From NCBI RefSeq assembly GCF_001937445.1, contig NZ_MSKS01000009.1, positions 128,507 through 192,506 of the forward strand: a stretch of 64,000 bases of DNA, given 5' to 3'. Each line of letters starts with the position of its first letter. Position 1 is the first letter of the stretch. This stretch comes from Actinomyces oris (GTDB lineage: Bacteria > Actinomycetota > Actinomycetes > Actinomycetales > Actinomycetaceae). Below the pieces are notes generated by a model. That model was not told the DNA's origin, searched no databases, and worked only from the letters and a program-made list of their open reading frames with translations. A program made the position numbers and the translations under genes. Positions 18,689 through 28,219 of the stretch are shown piece after piece.

Positions 18689-20956
18689 ATGTCCTACGAC
18701 GTCATCGTGATCGGCTCGGGTATCGGAGGCCTGACGACCGCCGGCCTCCTGGCGCGCGCCGCCGGCAAGCGAGTTCTGGTCCTGGAGCGGCATACGGAAC
18801 CGGGCGGACTGACACACACCTTCCGGCGCGACGGCGCCTCCTGGGACGTGGGGGTGCACTACATCGGTCAGCTCGACCCCGGGAGCCAGGGCCGTGCCTA
18901 CTTCGACTACCTCTCCGGCGGCGAGCTGGAGTGGAACCGCATGCCCGACGCCTACGACAGGTTCGTCTACCCGGGAGTGGACTTGCGCGTCAGCAGCGAT
19001 CCGGTTCGGTACGAGCGCGATCTGGTCACCGCCTTCCCTGACGAGGCCAGAGCCATTCACCGTTACTTCCAGGACATTCGCCGGGTGACACGGTGGGTGA
19101 GGTTGGGTTTCATCCAGGGAATGGTCCCCCGACCTGCGGCCTCGCTGCTCACAGCGGCCCAGTGGCTGGGAAGACGGCGAGCTACCACGACGACGCAGGC
19201 GTATCTGGATGCCCACTTCCGCTCCCCCGAGCTCAAGGCCGTTCTGGCCAGTCAGTGGGGGGACTACGGTCTACCGCCGTCCCGATCAGCCTTTGCCGTG
19301 CACGCGCTGATCGTCTCCCACTACCTCCAGGGCGCCTGGTTCCCCCGCGGCGGCAGCGCTCGGATTGCCCGCACCTTCGAGAAGGGCATCGAGCAGGCCG
19401 GAGGCGCTGTCCGCGTCGCCCAGGAGGTCACCGAGATCCTCACCGAGAACGGGGCGGCCGTCGGGGTCCGCGTCATGGACCACCGCGGCGCTCGGGTACG
19501 CGAGCGCATCTACCGTGCACCGGTCATCGTCTCCGCCATCGGCGCCTCCAACACCTTCAACCGCCTGCTGCCCACATTCGGTGAGATCGGGCGGCGCACC
19601 GGGCCCGCACGCCGCACGCTGGAGCACCTGGGCGCGGGCACGTCCGCGGTCACCGTGTTCCTGCGCCTGCGTGACGACCCACGCAGCATCGGCATCGATG
19701 GCGGCAACATCTGGGTCAACCGGGACCTCGATCACGAGGGCGCACAGCGGTTCAGCGATTCGCTGCTCACGGGGCACCCCCGTGACGTCTTCGTCTCCTT
19801 CCCCTCCCTGAAGTCCGGTGAGTCCCCGCACACCGCCGAACTCATCTCCTTCTGCGACGCGAGGGCCTTCCGGAAGTGGGCCGAGCACTCCCGAGGACAC
19901 CGCGGCCCCGAGTACTCCGCTCTCAAGGAACGCATCTCCCGAGGCATGCTGGAGCTGGCTGAGAGCGCGGCTCCGGGGCTGACCGCACTCGTGGACTACG
20001 CGGAGACCTCCACCCCTCTGACCTACGAGCACTACACCGCCCATCCTGCGGGGGCCTTCTACGGGCCTCCGGCCACTCCGTTGAGATACCGCTCCCGCCC
20101 CCTGGGGCCGCGCACAGCCGTTGCCGGCCTGCTCCTCTCCGGCCAGGACGCCGGGAGCGCCGGCATCATGGGAGCCATGATGGGCGGGGTGGCCGCCGCC
20201 TGCCAGGTCCTCGGACCGCGTGGGTATTCCACCATCACCTCCGCCCTGCACACGGCCCCGACTGCCTCCGCCGCTCGCAGAGGACACACACTGCCCGAGG
20301 GCAAGTACCGCGCCACCCTGGTCTCCAAGCGACGTCTGACTCCCAGCGTGTGGGAGGCGGTGCTGCAGCTGGACGGCGGGATCGGCCCGTGGGCGCCGGG
20401 GCAGTTCGCCCGCCTGCACGTGGGTGACAACGCCTGGCGTGACTACTCGATCGCGGGGCTGGAGGACGATCGCCTTCGGCTGCTCGTCTCCACCCGGACA
20501 GGCGGCCGAGGCTCCCGGTTCATTGAGAACGCGCACACGGGCACGCAGACAGTGGTGGAGCTGCCCCTGGGTGGATTCGAGCTCATCGACTCGGGCAGGC
20601 GCCGCCTGTTCATCGCCACTGGCACCGGAATCGCACCCATGCTGGCCATGTTCGCTCAGGCTCCCGACCTGGAGCGCGACGCCCTGCTCTTCGGGTGCTC
20701 TCACCAGGACGAGGATCTCACCGCCAGGATCAGCTCTCCCATGCCGGGGACCGTCGTACGCTGTCTGAGCCGCCAGGAGGCGCCGGACACGTTCCACGGA
20801 CGAGTCACCCAGGCCCTGCCCGCGCTCGCCCATGACCTCCGGCTCGATCCCGACAACACGGACGTCTACCTGTGCGGTTCGGCGGCGATGGTGGCAGACA
20901 CACGAGACGTGCTCGAGCGCGAGGGCTATGCGTCAGTCCTGACAGAGCCGTACTGA
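18689..20956 (+). CDS. Carotenoid/retinol-desaturase-like flavoprotein fused to a ferredoxin-reductase-type domain
   Basis: 755-residue two-domain oxidoreductase. Residues 1-505 form an amine-oxidase/CrtI-like flavoprotein: dinucleotide-binding IGSGIGGLTTAGLLARAAG, then LVLERHTEPGGLTHTF, and near the end of the domain LLLSGQDAGSAGIMGAM. This is the arrangement of phytoene desaturases and all-trans-retinol 13,14-reductases. Residues about 525-755 resemble a ferredoxin/flavodoxin NADP reductase: FAD-binding RDYSIAG, NAD(P)-binding ATGTGIAPMLAM and the terminal CGSAAMVADTRDVL. The fusion suggests that NAD(P)H electrons pass internally to the first domain. Substrate unknown. ATG at 18689 follows GAGGGG and is controlled by the divergent TetR gene. 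Confidence 0.85.
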   Translation: MSYDVIVIGSGIGGLTTAGLLARAAGKRVLVLERHTEPGGLTHTFRRDGASWDVGVHYIGQLDPGSQGRAYFDYLSGGELEWNRMPDAYDRFVYPGVDLRVSSDPVRYERDLVTAFPDEARAIHRYFQDIRRVTRWVRLGFIQGMVPRPAASLLTAAQWLGRRRATTTTQAYLDAHFRSPELKAVLASQWGDYGLPPSRSAFAVHALIVSHYLQGAWFPRGGSARIARTFEKGIEQAGGAVRVAQEVTEILTENGAAVGVRVMDHRGARVRERIYRAPVIVSAIGASNTFNRLLPTFGEIGRRTGPARRTLEHLGAGTSAVTVFLRLRDDPRSIGIDGGNIWVNRDLDHEGAQRFSDSLLTGHPRDVFVSFPSLKSGESPHTAELISFCDARAFRKWAEHSRGHRGPEYSALKERISRGMLELAESAAPGLTALVDYAETSTPLTYEHYTAHPAGAFYGPPATPLRYRSRPLGPRTAVAGLLLSGQDAGSAGIMGAMMGGVAAACQVLGPRGYSTITSALHTAPTASAARRGHTLPEGKYRATLVSKRRLTPSVWEAVLQLDGGIGPWAPGQFARLHVGDNAWRDYSIAGLEDDRLRLLVSTRTGGRGSRFIENAHTGTQTVVELPLGGFELIDSGRRRLFIATGTGIAPMLAMFAQAPDLERDALLFGCSHQDEDLTARISSPMPGTVVRCLSRQEAPDTFHGRVTQALPALAHDLRLDPDNTDVYLCGSAAMVADTRDVLEREGYASVLTEPY

Positions 20957-21019
20957 GCGTTGCACGGGCCGTATCCGCCCCGATCATCGAGCGTGCCTGG
21001 CGGGTGGCGCACCTTGAGG

Positions 21020-22768
21020 TCACTCCACGGCTCGAATGTCTGCCACGCGCCACGGCTCCGGGACGACGATGAGCACGACCCGGCGGGGCGCAAGGGCCGG
21101 AACCGTCCGAGTTCCCGCGGGTCCCGAACGCGTTGAGGCACTTTGGGACAGCGTCACCTGCATCGCTCTCGCGCCGGGCCACTGAGCCGCTGCGTCGTCA
21201 GGCAGCGCCACCTCAGTGACCTGGCTGATGGAGGTGTGCAGCTCCCCGGCGCCTTCACCGGAGTCAAGCAGCTCGGTGAGAACCTGGGTGTCGGCCTGCG
21301 CCGCGGGCGACCCCGGTACCGTCGTGGCCGCCAGAGCGGTGGCATCGCCGGCCATGAGAGCCTGGTCTCGAGCCGCGGACAGTCCGACTACGACACTGGC
21401 CATGTCGGCGCCCCCGCTCCCGCCAGGAGCCGCCGGTGTCGACGCTGTTGCGGCGGGGTTGCTGGTAACGGCGGGAGAGGGGCTGCCTGCGGGAGGGGCA
21501 CCGGAGCGGGCGGACGCCAACGATCGCTCTGGGCCTGACGGGCTTGCGGCTGCGCCGAGTGCCCACACGGGCCTGTGCGCCACCAGAGCTTTGGCCGGCC
21601 CCCAGGCAGCCAGGCAGATGGCCACCAGCAGCAGCGCCGCGAGCCCCCAGGTGCGGTTGCGTCTGCGCCTCGTTCCTGCCCTTCTCCCCCAGCGTATGGC
21701 TGCGGGTACTGCTCCGGTGCGGTGAGCGGTACTGAGCTCCTTTCGGGGCTCGCTCTTCGTCCTCGGTCGGAAACCTGCCCTCGCTTTGGGCCTGAGCCTG
21801 GAGCCGACCGTGCGAGTCGGGGTGCGGGCCGCTGCTCGCAGGGAGCCGGCAGCCAGGCGGGCGCCGTCGGGCAGCTCGATGGGTGAGGTCTGCCCCAGCT
21901 GAGGCGCTCGGGCCGCAAGGTCCCGGGCGGTGGGACGGTCGGCGGGGTCCTCGGCCAGCGCGTCCGTCATGATTCCCGCCAGGCGCCGGGAGGCGGTGCC
22001 GCCCTGTCCCGCGCACTCGGTCAGCAGACGAGCCAGGGCGTAGACGTCACCGGCTGCGGACGCCGGGGCACCGGCGAGGCGTTCCGGCGCCGCATACTCC
22101 TGCGTCCCCGTCTCCATGACGGAGCCCAGCAGGTCGACGAGGACCGGATGTCCGTCAGTGGTCACCAGGACGTTGCCGGCCGATACGTCCCCGTGGGTCG
22201 CTCCGTGCTCGTGCAGGTAGGCCAGTGCCGAGCCCAGGACGTCCAGGAGCGTGGCCAGCCAGGAGATGTTCAGCCGTCCGCGCGCCCCCAGGACCACGTC
22301 GAGTCCCGCCCCTTCGACGAGGTCCATGATGACGCCCGCCCGGTGCTCGGGCAGCGAGACCACCTCCCGCACGGTCACCAGGCCGGGATGGCGCAGGACG
22401 CGCAGATCGGCCAAGCGCCGCAGGAGTAGGGCTCCAGCACGCCCGCGAGGCAGGTCGACGACCCGGATGACCACATGACGGCCCTGCGCGTCGAGCCCAC
22501 GGCGAGGGGCGCTGGGGGCGGTGGAACGTCCCATGACCTCACCAATGGTGTAACCCTGCTGCGACAGGGTGCTGAGCGCCGAGTCGGGAATGCTCGGCTC
22601 CGCGTCGGAGGGCGGCAGCGAGGCTGGGCGGGGGGAGCCCGTGCGGCGAGGCCGGGGCCGACGTCGAGGTACGGGACGGCGCCGGGGCCGGGCACGCTTG
22701 GAGGCGCCCTCTCCAGGGCGGTCGGCGGGGCGGGGGCACGTCGTTGGGCTCATACACTCCATGGTCAT
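21020..22768 (-). CDS. Membrane-anchored protein kinase-like protein, probably a pseudokinase
   Basis: 582-residue protein with a basic Arg/Pro-rich N-terminus, then a Ser/Thr-kinase-like fold at about residues 60-300, a single transmembrane helix (WGLAALLLVAICLAAWGPA) and an extracytoplasmic Ala/Ser/Pro-rich region ending in a compact domain. The kinase catalytic loop reads HGDVSAGN where active kinases have HRDxKxxN, and the DFG motif reads DLL, so Mg-ATP catalysis is doubtful. The topology is that of actinobacterial PknB-type receptors without PASTA repeats. ATG at 22768 follows GGGAG; other ATGs are three and five codons downstream. Divergent from lipB. Confidence 0.75.
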   Translation of the reverse strand: MTMECMSPTTCPRPADRPGEGASKRARPRRRPVPRRRPRPRRTGSPRPASLPPSDAEPSIPDSALSTLSQQGYTIGEVMGRSTAPSAPRRGLDAQGRHVVIRVVDLPRGRAGALLLRRLADLRVLRHPGLVTVREVVSLPEHRAGVIMDLVEGAGLDVVLGARGRLNISWLATLLDVLGSALAYLHEHGATHGDVSAGNVLVTTDGHPVLVDLLGSVMETGTQEYAAPERLAGAPASAAGDVYALARLLTECAGQGGTASRRLAGIMTDALAEDPADRPTARDLAARAPQLGQTSPIELPDGARLAAGSLRAAARTPTRTVGSRLRPKARAGFRPRTKSEPRKELSTAHRTGAVPAAIRWGRRAGTRRRRNRTWGLAALLLVAICLAAWGPAKALVAHRPVWALGAAASPSGPERSLASARSGAPPAGSPSPAVTSNPAATASTPAAPGGSGGADMASVVVGLSAARDQALMAGDATALAATTVPGSPAAQADTQVLTELLDSGEGAGELHTSISQVTEVALPDDAAAQWPGARAMQVTLSQSASTRSGPAGTRTVPALAPRRVVLIVVPEPWRVADIRAVE

Positions 22769-22855
22769 CACGGCGCTCCCGGATGACCAGCCCTTTCGAC
22801 CGGCCTGTGGATAACTCGGGCTCCGGTGCCGGTTGTGGTCACGTAGACTGCGCCC

Positions 22856-23557
22856 GTGCTGCGTGAGGACATGGGGCTCGGTTCCCGGCTCATCCCCTTC
22901 CGTGAGGGCTGGCAGCGGCAGAGGGTTCTCCATAGCGAGGTCGTGGAGGGACGGCGGCCCTCCACGCTCCTGCTCGTGGAGCACGAGTCGGTCTACACCG
23001 TCGGCAGACGGGCCCACTCCTGGGAGCGGCCCAGCGCCGACGTCGTCGAGCCGGGTCACGTACCGGTGGTCGACGTGGACCGTGGCGGCAAGACCACCTG
23101 GCACGGGCCGGGCCAGCTGACCGTCTACCCGATCCTGCGCCTGACCCAGCCGATTGACGTCATCCGTTACGTGCGGGCGCTGGAAGCCGCGGTCATCGAG
23201 CTGTGCGGCCTCTACGGCCTGGAGACGGTCCGCGTCGAGGGGCGCTCCGGGGTCTGGCTGCCGGCCGATCCTGAGACTGTGGGGAGGGCCGGCCGCCTCC
23301 CGCGCCCGGAGCGCAAGATCTGCGCCCTGGGCGTGAGGGTCGCCCGTGGCGTGACCATGCATGGGATCGGCCTGAACGTCGACCCCGACCTGGAGGCCTT
23401 CTCCTTGGATCGCATCATTCCCTGCGGGATCGACGACGCCGGGGTGACCTCACTGGCAGCGGAGACCGGCCGGCACCTGGCGACCGGCGCCCCCGCAGAG
23501 GCTCTGGTCTGCGCCCTGGAGAACCACCTGGCCCCCTTGGTGGCGGATGCCACGTGA
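22856..23557 (+). CDS. lipB: Octanoyl-[ACP]:protein N-octanoyltransferase
   Basis: Transfers octanoate from acyl carrier protein to the lipoyl domains of E2 and GcvH proteins, the first step of lipoate assembly. The BPL/LplA/LipB-fold motifs are present: GGKTTWHGPGQLTVYP, KICALGVRVARGVTMHG with the catalytic Lys, and IIPCGI with the catalytic Cys. GTG at 22856 gives 233 residues, a normal length. 91 bases separate it from lipA. Together they should lipoylate the sucB product in this window. Confidence 0.95.
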   Translation: MLREDMGLGSRLIPFREGWQRQRVLHSEVVEGRRPSTLLLVEHESVYTVGRRAHSWERPSADVVEPGHVPVVDVDRGGKTTWHGPGQLTVYPILRLTQPIDVIRYVRALEAAVIELCGLYGLETVRVEGRSGVWLPADPETVGRAGRLPRPERKICALGVRVARGVTMHGIGLNVDPDLEAFSLDRIIPCGIDDAGVTSLAAETGRHLATGAPAEALVCALENHLAPLVADAT

Positions 23558-23648
23558 CAACATGCCCCACTCCTAGGTCGGAGGTCCTATAAACCCCGGG
23601 CGAGTACTAGACTCCCGATGGAACCGTCGTCGGCGAGGAGAGGTAGAC

Positions 23649-24680
23649 GTGAGCACCACCGTGGCCCCTGAGGGACGTAAGCTCCTGCGGGTCGAGGCGC
23701 GCAACGCCCAGACACCCATTGAGTCCAAGCCCGACTGGCTGCGCACCCGCGCCGTCGTCTCCGACACCTACCAGGAGGTCCGCGGTCTGGTGAGGGAGAA
23801 GAGCCTGCACACGGTGTGTGCCGAGGCGAACTGCCCCAACATCTACGAGTGCTGGAACGACCGTGAGGCCACCTTCCTGGTGGGCGGCGAGATGTGCACC
23901 CGGCGCTGCGACTTCTGCGACATCGCCACCGGGCGTCCCACCGAGTACGACGTCGACGAGCCCAGGCGCGTGGCGATCTCGATCACGGAGATGGATCTGC
24001 GCTACGCCACCGTGACCGGGGTGGCCCGCGACGACCGCCCCGACGGCGGCGCCTGGCTCTACGCCGAGACCGCCCGCCAGGTGCACGAGCTCTCACCGGG
24101 CACCGGGGTCGAGCTGCTCATCCCCGACTTCAAGGGAAACCCCGACGCGCTTGAGGACGTCTTCTCCTCGCGCCCCGAGGTTCTGGGCCACAACCTGGAG
24201 ACAGTCCCGCGCATATTCAAGCGAATCCGTCCGGCCTTCTCCTACCAGGGCAGCCTCGACGTCATCACGGCCGCCGCGGAGGCGGGACTGGTGACCAAGT
24301 CCAACCTTATCCTGGGCATGGGCGAGACCCGAGACGAGATCGAGGCGGCCATGGCCGCGCTGGTGGAGGCGCGCTGCGACATCCTCACCATCACCCAGTA
24401 CCTGCGCCCCTCCAAGCTGCACCACCCCGTTGACCGCTGGGTCAAGCCCCAGGAGTTCGTGGACCTCAGCCAACTGGCCGAGGAGATCGGGTTCGCCGCT
24501 GTCATGAGCGGCCCCATGGTGCGTTCCTCCTACCGCGCCGGCATGCTGTGGGGACGGGCCATGGTCAAGCGCGGCCGGCCCATTCCCGAGCACCTCTCGC
24601 AGCTCGCCGAGCCGGCCACCGCTCGCCAGGAGGCCTCGGCCCTGCTGGGAGCCCATCCCCACCTCGCCGCCGCCTGCTGA
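23649..24680 (+). CDS. lipA: Lipoyl synthase (radical SAM)
   Basis: Inserts two sulfur atoms into the protein-bound octanoyl group. Both cluster motifs are complete: the auxiliary cluster uses Cys57, Cys62 and Cys68 ([12 protein letters not shown]), and the radical SAM cluster uses Cys83, Cys87 and Cys90 (CTRRCDFC). The C-terminal RSSYRAG gives the auxiliary-cluster Ser ligand. Length 343, normal. GTG at 23649 has GAGGAGAGG upstream. Gene order lipB-lipA-DUF4191 is common in actinobacteria. Confidence 0.97.
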   Translation: MSTTVAPEGRKLLRVEARNAQTPIESKPDWLRTRAVVSDTYQEVRGLVREKSLHTVCAEANCPNIYECWNDREATFLVGGEMCTRRCDFCDIATGRPTEYDVDEPRRVAISITEMDLRYATVTGVARDDRPDGGAWLYAETARQVHELSPGTGVELLIPDFKGNPDALEDVFSSRPEVLGHNLETVPRIFKRIRPAFSYQGSLDVITAAAEAGLVTKSNLILGMGETRDEIEAAMAALVEARCDILTITQYLRPSKLHHPVDRWVKPQEFVDLSQLAEEIGFAAVMSGPMVRSSYRAGMLWGRAMVKRGRPIPEHLSQLAEPATARQEASALLGAHPHLAAAC

Positions 24681-24794
24681 CGACTCGACACGAGTCACGA
24701 GTCCCAGGCAGCCGGCCGGATTCCCGGCGTGCGCCGGCCACGCTGACGGCGAGACCGTGTGTGCCGGCACACCGCCGTCGTCTATGGTGTGCCC

Positions 24795-25514
24795 GTGAGC
24801 AGTGCCCAGTCCCCCCAGCCGAAGAAGAAGCGCCGGCTGGCTCAGTACCTTCAGAACATCAAGGACTCCTACACGGTCTCGCGGCGAAGCTATCCGTGGA
24901 TCGGGTGGGCGATGCTGGCGGTACTCGCCACGTGCCTCGCCCTGGGGGCCGCGATCGCCCTTGGCTACGGCCTGCACCTGTGGTACTGGCTGGTTTTAGG
25001 CCTCATGCTCGCGTTTGCGATCAACATGGGACTCCTGACGTTCCTGGTGCGCCGCGCCTCCTACAGCCAGCTCGAAGGTCGACCGGGGGCCGCCAAGGTC
25101 GTCCTCGATCAGTTCAGTCGGGGCTGGTACGTCGAGTCCGAGCCTGTGGCCTTCACCAAGGATCAGGACCTCGTGTGGAGGCTGGTGGGACGCCCCGGGG
25201 TCGTTCTCGTCGCCGAGGGTCCGAGCACCCGCACCCGCCGCATGCTGGCCGAGGAGGAGCGCAAGGTCCATCGGCTGCTGTCCACCGTCCCCATCCACAC
25301 CCTTCAGGTGGGCACCGACGCCGGGCAGGTGCGTCTGACCGACCTGTCCAAGACGCTGCGTCAGCTCCCGACCAAGCCCACATCACTGACTGACAGCGAG
25401 ATCACGCAGGTCTCCAAGCGCCTGACGTCGATGGCGGGCAAGAACCTGCCGATTCCCAAGCACATTGACCCCAATCGGGTCCGCCCCGACCGCCGCGCCA
25501 TGCGCGGTCGCTGA
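24795..25514 (+). CDS. DUF4191 membrane protein
   Basis: 239-residue protein with a basic N-terminus (PQPKKKRRLAQYLQNIKDSY), two adjacent transmembrane helices (WIGWAMLAVLATCLALGAAI; WYWLVLGLMLAFAINMGLL) and a long cytosolic C-terminal part including RRASYSQLEGRPGAA and a basic end. This architecture and its place after lipA and before glnA fit the actinobacterial DUF4191 family, which has no established function. GTG at 24795 is favoured over an upstream in-frame ATG because it begins the conserved part. Confidence 0.85.
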   Translation: MSSAQSPQPKKKRRLAQYLQNIKDSYTVSRRSYPWIGWAMLAVLATCLALGAAIALGYGLHLWYWLVLGLMLAFAINMGLLTFLVRRASYSQLEGRPGAAKVVLDQFSRGWYVESEPVAFTKDQDLVWRLVGRPGVVLVAEGPSTRTRRMLAEEERKVHRLLSTVPIHTLQVGTDAGQVRLTDLSKTLRQLPTKPTSLTDSEITQVSKRLTSMAGKNLPIPKHIDPNRVRPDRRAMRGR

Positions 25515-25639
25515 GTCACTTCCCCAGGCCACCTCCGTCTCCCATCACTCAGTGCTCAACGGGCTCGAGGAGCTCGGCGACGAAGGGGCGAAACACTCAA
25601 GCAACACTGACGCCATTCCTTTGTCACGGTAGCGTCAAT

Positions 25640-25657
25640 ATAGTGGCCATAGTGGCC
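25640..25657 (+). repeat. Tandem 9-bp repeat upstream of glnA
   Basis: Two exact head-to-tail copies of ATAGTGGCC, 59 bases before the glnA start. It could be a regulator site or chance. It matches no nitrogen regulator box that I can name. Confidence 0.35.
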
Positions 25658-25715
25658 GTTGTCAGCCGCAGTGCATACGCGTGGAGTATGTGCGCCGTTC
25701 CCACTTGGAGGAGAT

Positions 25716-27140
25716 ATGTTCAAGGACGCATCCGAGGCACTGACGTTCATCGAGAAGGAGAATGTCGCGCTGGTCGATGTGCGGTTCTGCGACCTACCCG
25801 GCGTCATGCAGCACTTCACTATTCCGGTGGCCGCCTTCAAGGATGAGGCACTCACTGACGGCCTCATGTTTGACGGCTCATCAATCCGGGGCTTCACCGC
25901 GATCCACGAGTCGGACATGAAGCTGGTTCCCGATGTGACCACCGCCTTCCTGGACCCGTTCCGCGAGGAGAAGACCCTGGTCGTCAACTTCTCGATCGTC
26001 GACCCCTTCACGGACGAGGTCTACTCCCGCGACCCCCGCTCGATCGCAGCCAAGGCCGAGGACTACCTGCGCTCCACCGGAATCGCTGACACCTGCTACA
26101 TCGGCGCCGAGGCCGAGTTCTACCTCTTCGACTCGGTGCGCTACGAGTCCTCACCGGCCGAGTCCTTCTACGCCATCGACTCCTGCGAGGCGGCCTGGAA
26201 CACCGGCCGTGAGGAGGAGGGCGGCAACAAGGGGTACAAGACCGCTTTCAAGGGCGGCTACTTCCCCGTCTCACCCAATGATCAGATGTCCGATATCCGT
26301 GATCGCATGGTCCGCACCTGCCTCGGCTCCGGACTGGAGATCGAACGGGCCCATCACGAGGTCGGCACTGCCGGCCAGCAGGAGATCAACTACCGCTTCA
26401 ACTCTCTGCTCGCCGCGGGCGATGACATGATGAAGTTCAAGTACATCATCAAGAATGAGGCCTGGCGCAACGGCAAGACGGCCACCTTCATGCCCAAGCC
26501 GATCCTCGGCGACAACGGCTCGGGCATGCACACCCACCACTCGCTGTGGAAGGACGGCAAGCCACTGTTCTTCGACGAGCGGGGCTATGGTCAGCTCTCC
26601 GACCTCGCCCGCTGGTACATCGGCGGAATCCTGGCTCACGCCCCGGCGCTGTTGGCCTTCACCAACCCGTCAGTGAACTCCTTCCACCGCCTGGTCCCCG
26701 GCTTCGAGGCGCCGGTCAACCTGGTCTACTCGGCCCGCAACCGCTCGGCCTGCATCCGCATCCCGGTCACCGGCTCCTCCCCCAAGGCCAAGCGGGTGGA
26801 GTACCGGGTGCCGGACCCCTCCTCCAACCCCTACCTGTGCTTCGCCGCGGTCCTCATGGCGGGAATCGACGGAATCCGCAACCGCATCGAGCCCCGTGAG
26901 CCCATCGACAAAGACCTCTACGAGCTCGCCCCCGAGGAGTACTTCGACATCGACAAGCTCCCCGACAGCCTGGACCAGGCCCTGGAGGCGCTGGAGGACG
27001 ACCACGACTTCCTCACCGAGGGGGACGTCTTCACCCCGGATCTCATCGAGACCTGGATCGAGTACAAGCGCACCAATGAGATCGAGCCGCTGCGGCTGCG
27101 CCCTCACCCCTACGAGTTCCAGCTCTACTACGACCTGTGA
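25716..27140 (+). CDS. glnA: Glutamine synthetase, type I (adenylylation-regulated)
   Basis: ATP-dependent ammonium assimilation: glutamate plus NH3 to glutamine. ATG at 25716 follows GGAGGAG and gives 474 residues, the normal GSI-beta length. Visible are the beta-grasp start ([11 protein letters not shown]), [17 protein letters not shown] and [11 protein letters not shown] for metal and substrate, and the ATP-binding [18 protein letters not shown]. Tyr402 in [10 protein letters not shown] is the expected adenylylation site for GlnE, encoded 5 kb away. Upstream lies a tandem repeat of ATAGTGGCC (25640-25657) of unknown meaning. A strong terminator follows. Confidence 0.97.
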   Translation: MFKDASEALTFIEKENVALVDVRFCDLPGVMQHFTIPVAAFKDEALTDGLMFDGSSIRGFTAIHESDMKLVPDVTTAFLDPFREEKTLVVNFSIVDPFTDEVYSRDPRSIAAKAEDYLRSTGIADTCYIGAEAEFYLFDSVRYESSPAESFYAIDSCEAAWNTGREEEGGNKGYKTAFKGGYFPVSPNDQMSDIRDRMVRTCLGSGLEIERAHHEVGTAGQQEINYRFNSLLAAGDDMMKFKYIIKNEAWRNGKTATFMPKPILGDNGSGMHTHHSLWKDGKPLFFDERGYGQLSDLARWYIGGILAHAPALLAFTNPSVNSFHRLVPGFEAPVNLVYSARNRSACIRIPVTGSSPKAKRVEYRVPDPSSNPYLCFAAVLMAGIDGIRNRIEPREPIDKDLYELAPEEYFDIDKLPDSLDQALEALEDDHDFLTEGDVFTPDLIETWIEYKRTNEIEPLRLRPHPYEFQLYYDL

Positions 27141-27158
27141 GCCGCTGACCCAGCTCAG

Positions 27159-27202
27159 ACGGCGGCCCTGAGCCTCCTACGCACGAGGCTCAGGGCCGCC
27201 GT
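27159..27202 (+). terminator. Intrinsic terminator after glnA
   Basis: Perfect 18-bp stem: ACGGCGGCCCTGAGCCTC (27159-27176) and GAGGCTCAGGGCCGCCGT (27185-27202) with an 8-base loop, 18 bases after the glnA stop. A weak U-tract (CGTGCTG) follows. Confidence 0.88.
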
Positions 27203-27295
27203 CGTGCTGAACGCCACCCTCCCGGCTTGCATATCTATACTGTATTGCGGATATTCTTTCTCCGTCTTGATCCATGCCGAAGAGGAGATCCCACG

Positions 27296-28216
27296 ATGAG
27301 GATCCGCCAACACGCCGCCCTCGGGCTGGCAGCCACAGCCTGCCTGGTCCTCAGCGCGTGTACTAACGCCGCTGACTGGAACGCTAACCGGAGCTCGCAG
27401 ATCCACTCCTTCGACACCTCGTCGATCCAGGCGCAGCCCGACATCATCGCCAAGCTCCCCCAAGGTGCCCTTGAGGACGGTGTCCTCGACGTGGCCGCCT
27501 CCACGGACTACGCACCGGCCGAGTTCCTCGACCCCTCAGGCAAGGCCGTGGGCTACGACGTTGACCTGACCAACGCGATCGCCGCCGTCCTGGGCGTCAA
27601 GGGCACGGTGCACACCGCCGAGTTCGACTCCATCATCGCTTCGGTCGGCTCCAAGTACGACGCCGGTATCTCCTCCTTCACGGTCACCCCCGAACGGATC
27701 GGGGAGGTCAACATGACCGCATACATCAACGTGGGCTCGCGATTCAACGTCCAGGCAGGCAACCCCAAGGGCGTCGAGACCTCCGACCACCTCAAGCTGT
27801 GCGGTCGGACCATCGGCGTCCAGGTGGGAACCGCCCAGGAGACCACCATGCGCGACGCCGCCGAGAAGTGCGCCCAGGCGGGCAAGCCGGTGCTGTCGGT
27901 GCGTTCCTACTCCAAGCAGTCCGAGGCCACCACCGGCCTGGTGGGCGGCACCATCGACGCCACCTACTCGGACTCCACCGTGGCCGGCTACGCCGTCGAG
28001 CTGACCGACGGCCAGATCGTCACCCTCGGTGACATCGAGGACGCCGCCCCCCAGGGGGTGGTGACCGCCAAGGCCGATCCGCAGTTCACCGCCGCGATCC
28101 AAGCCGCCGTCCAGTACCTCATGGACCGGGGCATCTGGCAGAAGATCCTGGACAACTGGGGCGTGAAGGACGCCGCCCTGACCACCGCAGAACTCAATCC
28201 CGCAGTGAAGGAGTGA
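27296..28216 (+). CDS. Amino-acid ABC transporter substrate-binding lipoprotein
   Basis: Family 3 solute-binding protein of 306 residues, anchored outside the membrane. ATG at 27296 follows AGAGGAG. A lipoprotein signal peptide ends at LVLSAC (Cys20 is the lipidated residue). The mature part has VAASTDYAPAEFLDPSGKAVGYDVDL, GKYD-type SKYDAGISSFTVTPERI, and GTAQETT, typical of polar or acidic amino-acid binders. It is the first gene of a three-gene importer next to glnA. Glutamine or glutamate is therefore a reasonable but unproven substrate. Confidence 0.92.
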   Translation: MRIRQHAALGLAATACLVLSACTNAADWNANRSSQIHSFDTSSIQAQPDIIAKLPQGALEDGVLDVAASTDYAPAEFLDPSGKAVGYDVDLTNAIAAVLGVKGTVHTAEFDSIIASVGSKYDAGISSFTVTPERIGEVNMTAYINVGSRFNVQAGNPKGVETSDHLKLCGRTIGVQVGTAQETTMRDAAEKCAQAGKPVLSVRSYSKQSEATTGLVGGTIDATYSDSTVAGYAVELTDGQIVTLGDIEDAAPQGVVTAKADPQFTAAIQAAVQYLMDRGIWQKILDNWGVKDAALTTAELNPAVKE

Positions 28217-28219
28217 GCC

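Noticed and set aside
22833-23553. Alternative frames over lipB on both strands
   Set aside because: lipB motifs in the GTG-started frame are complete; the others have no motifs.
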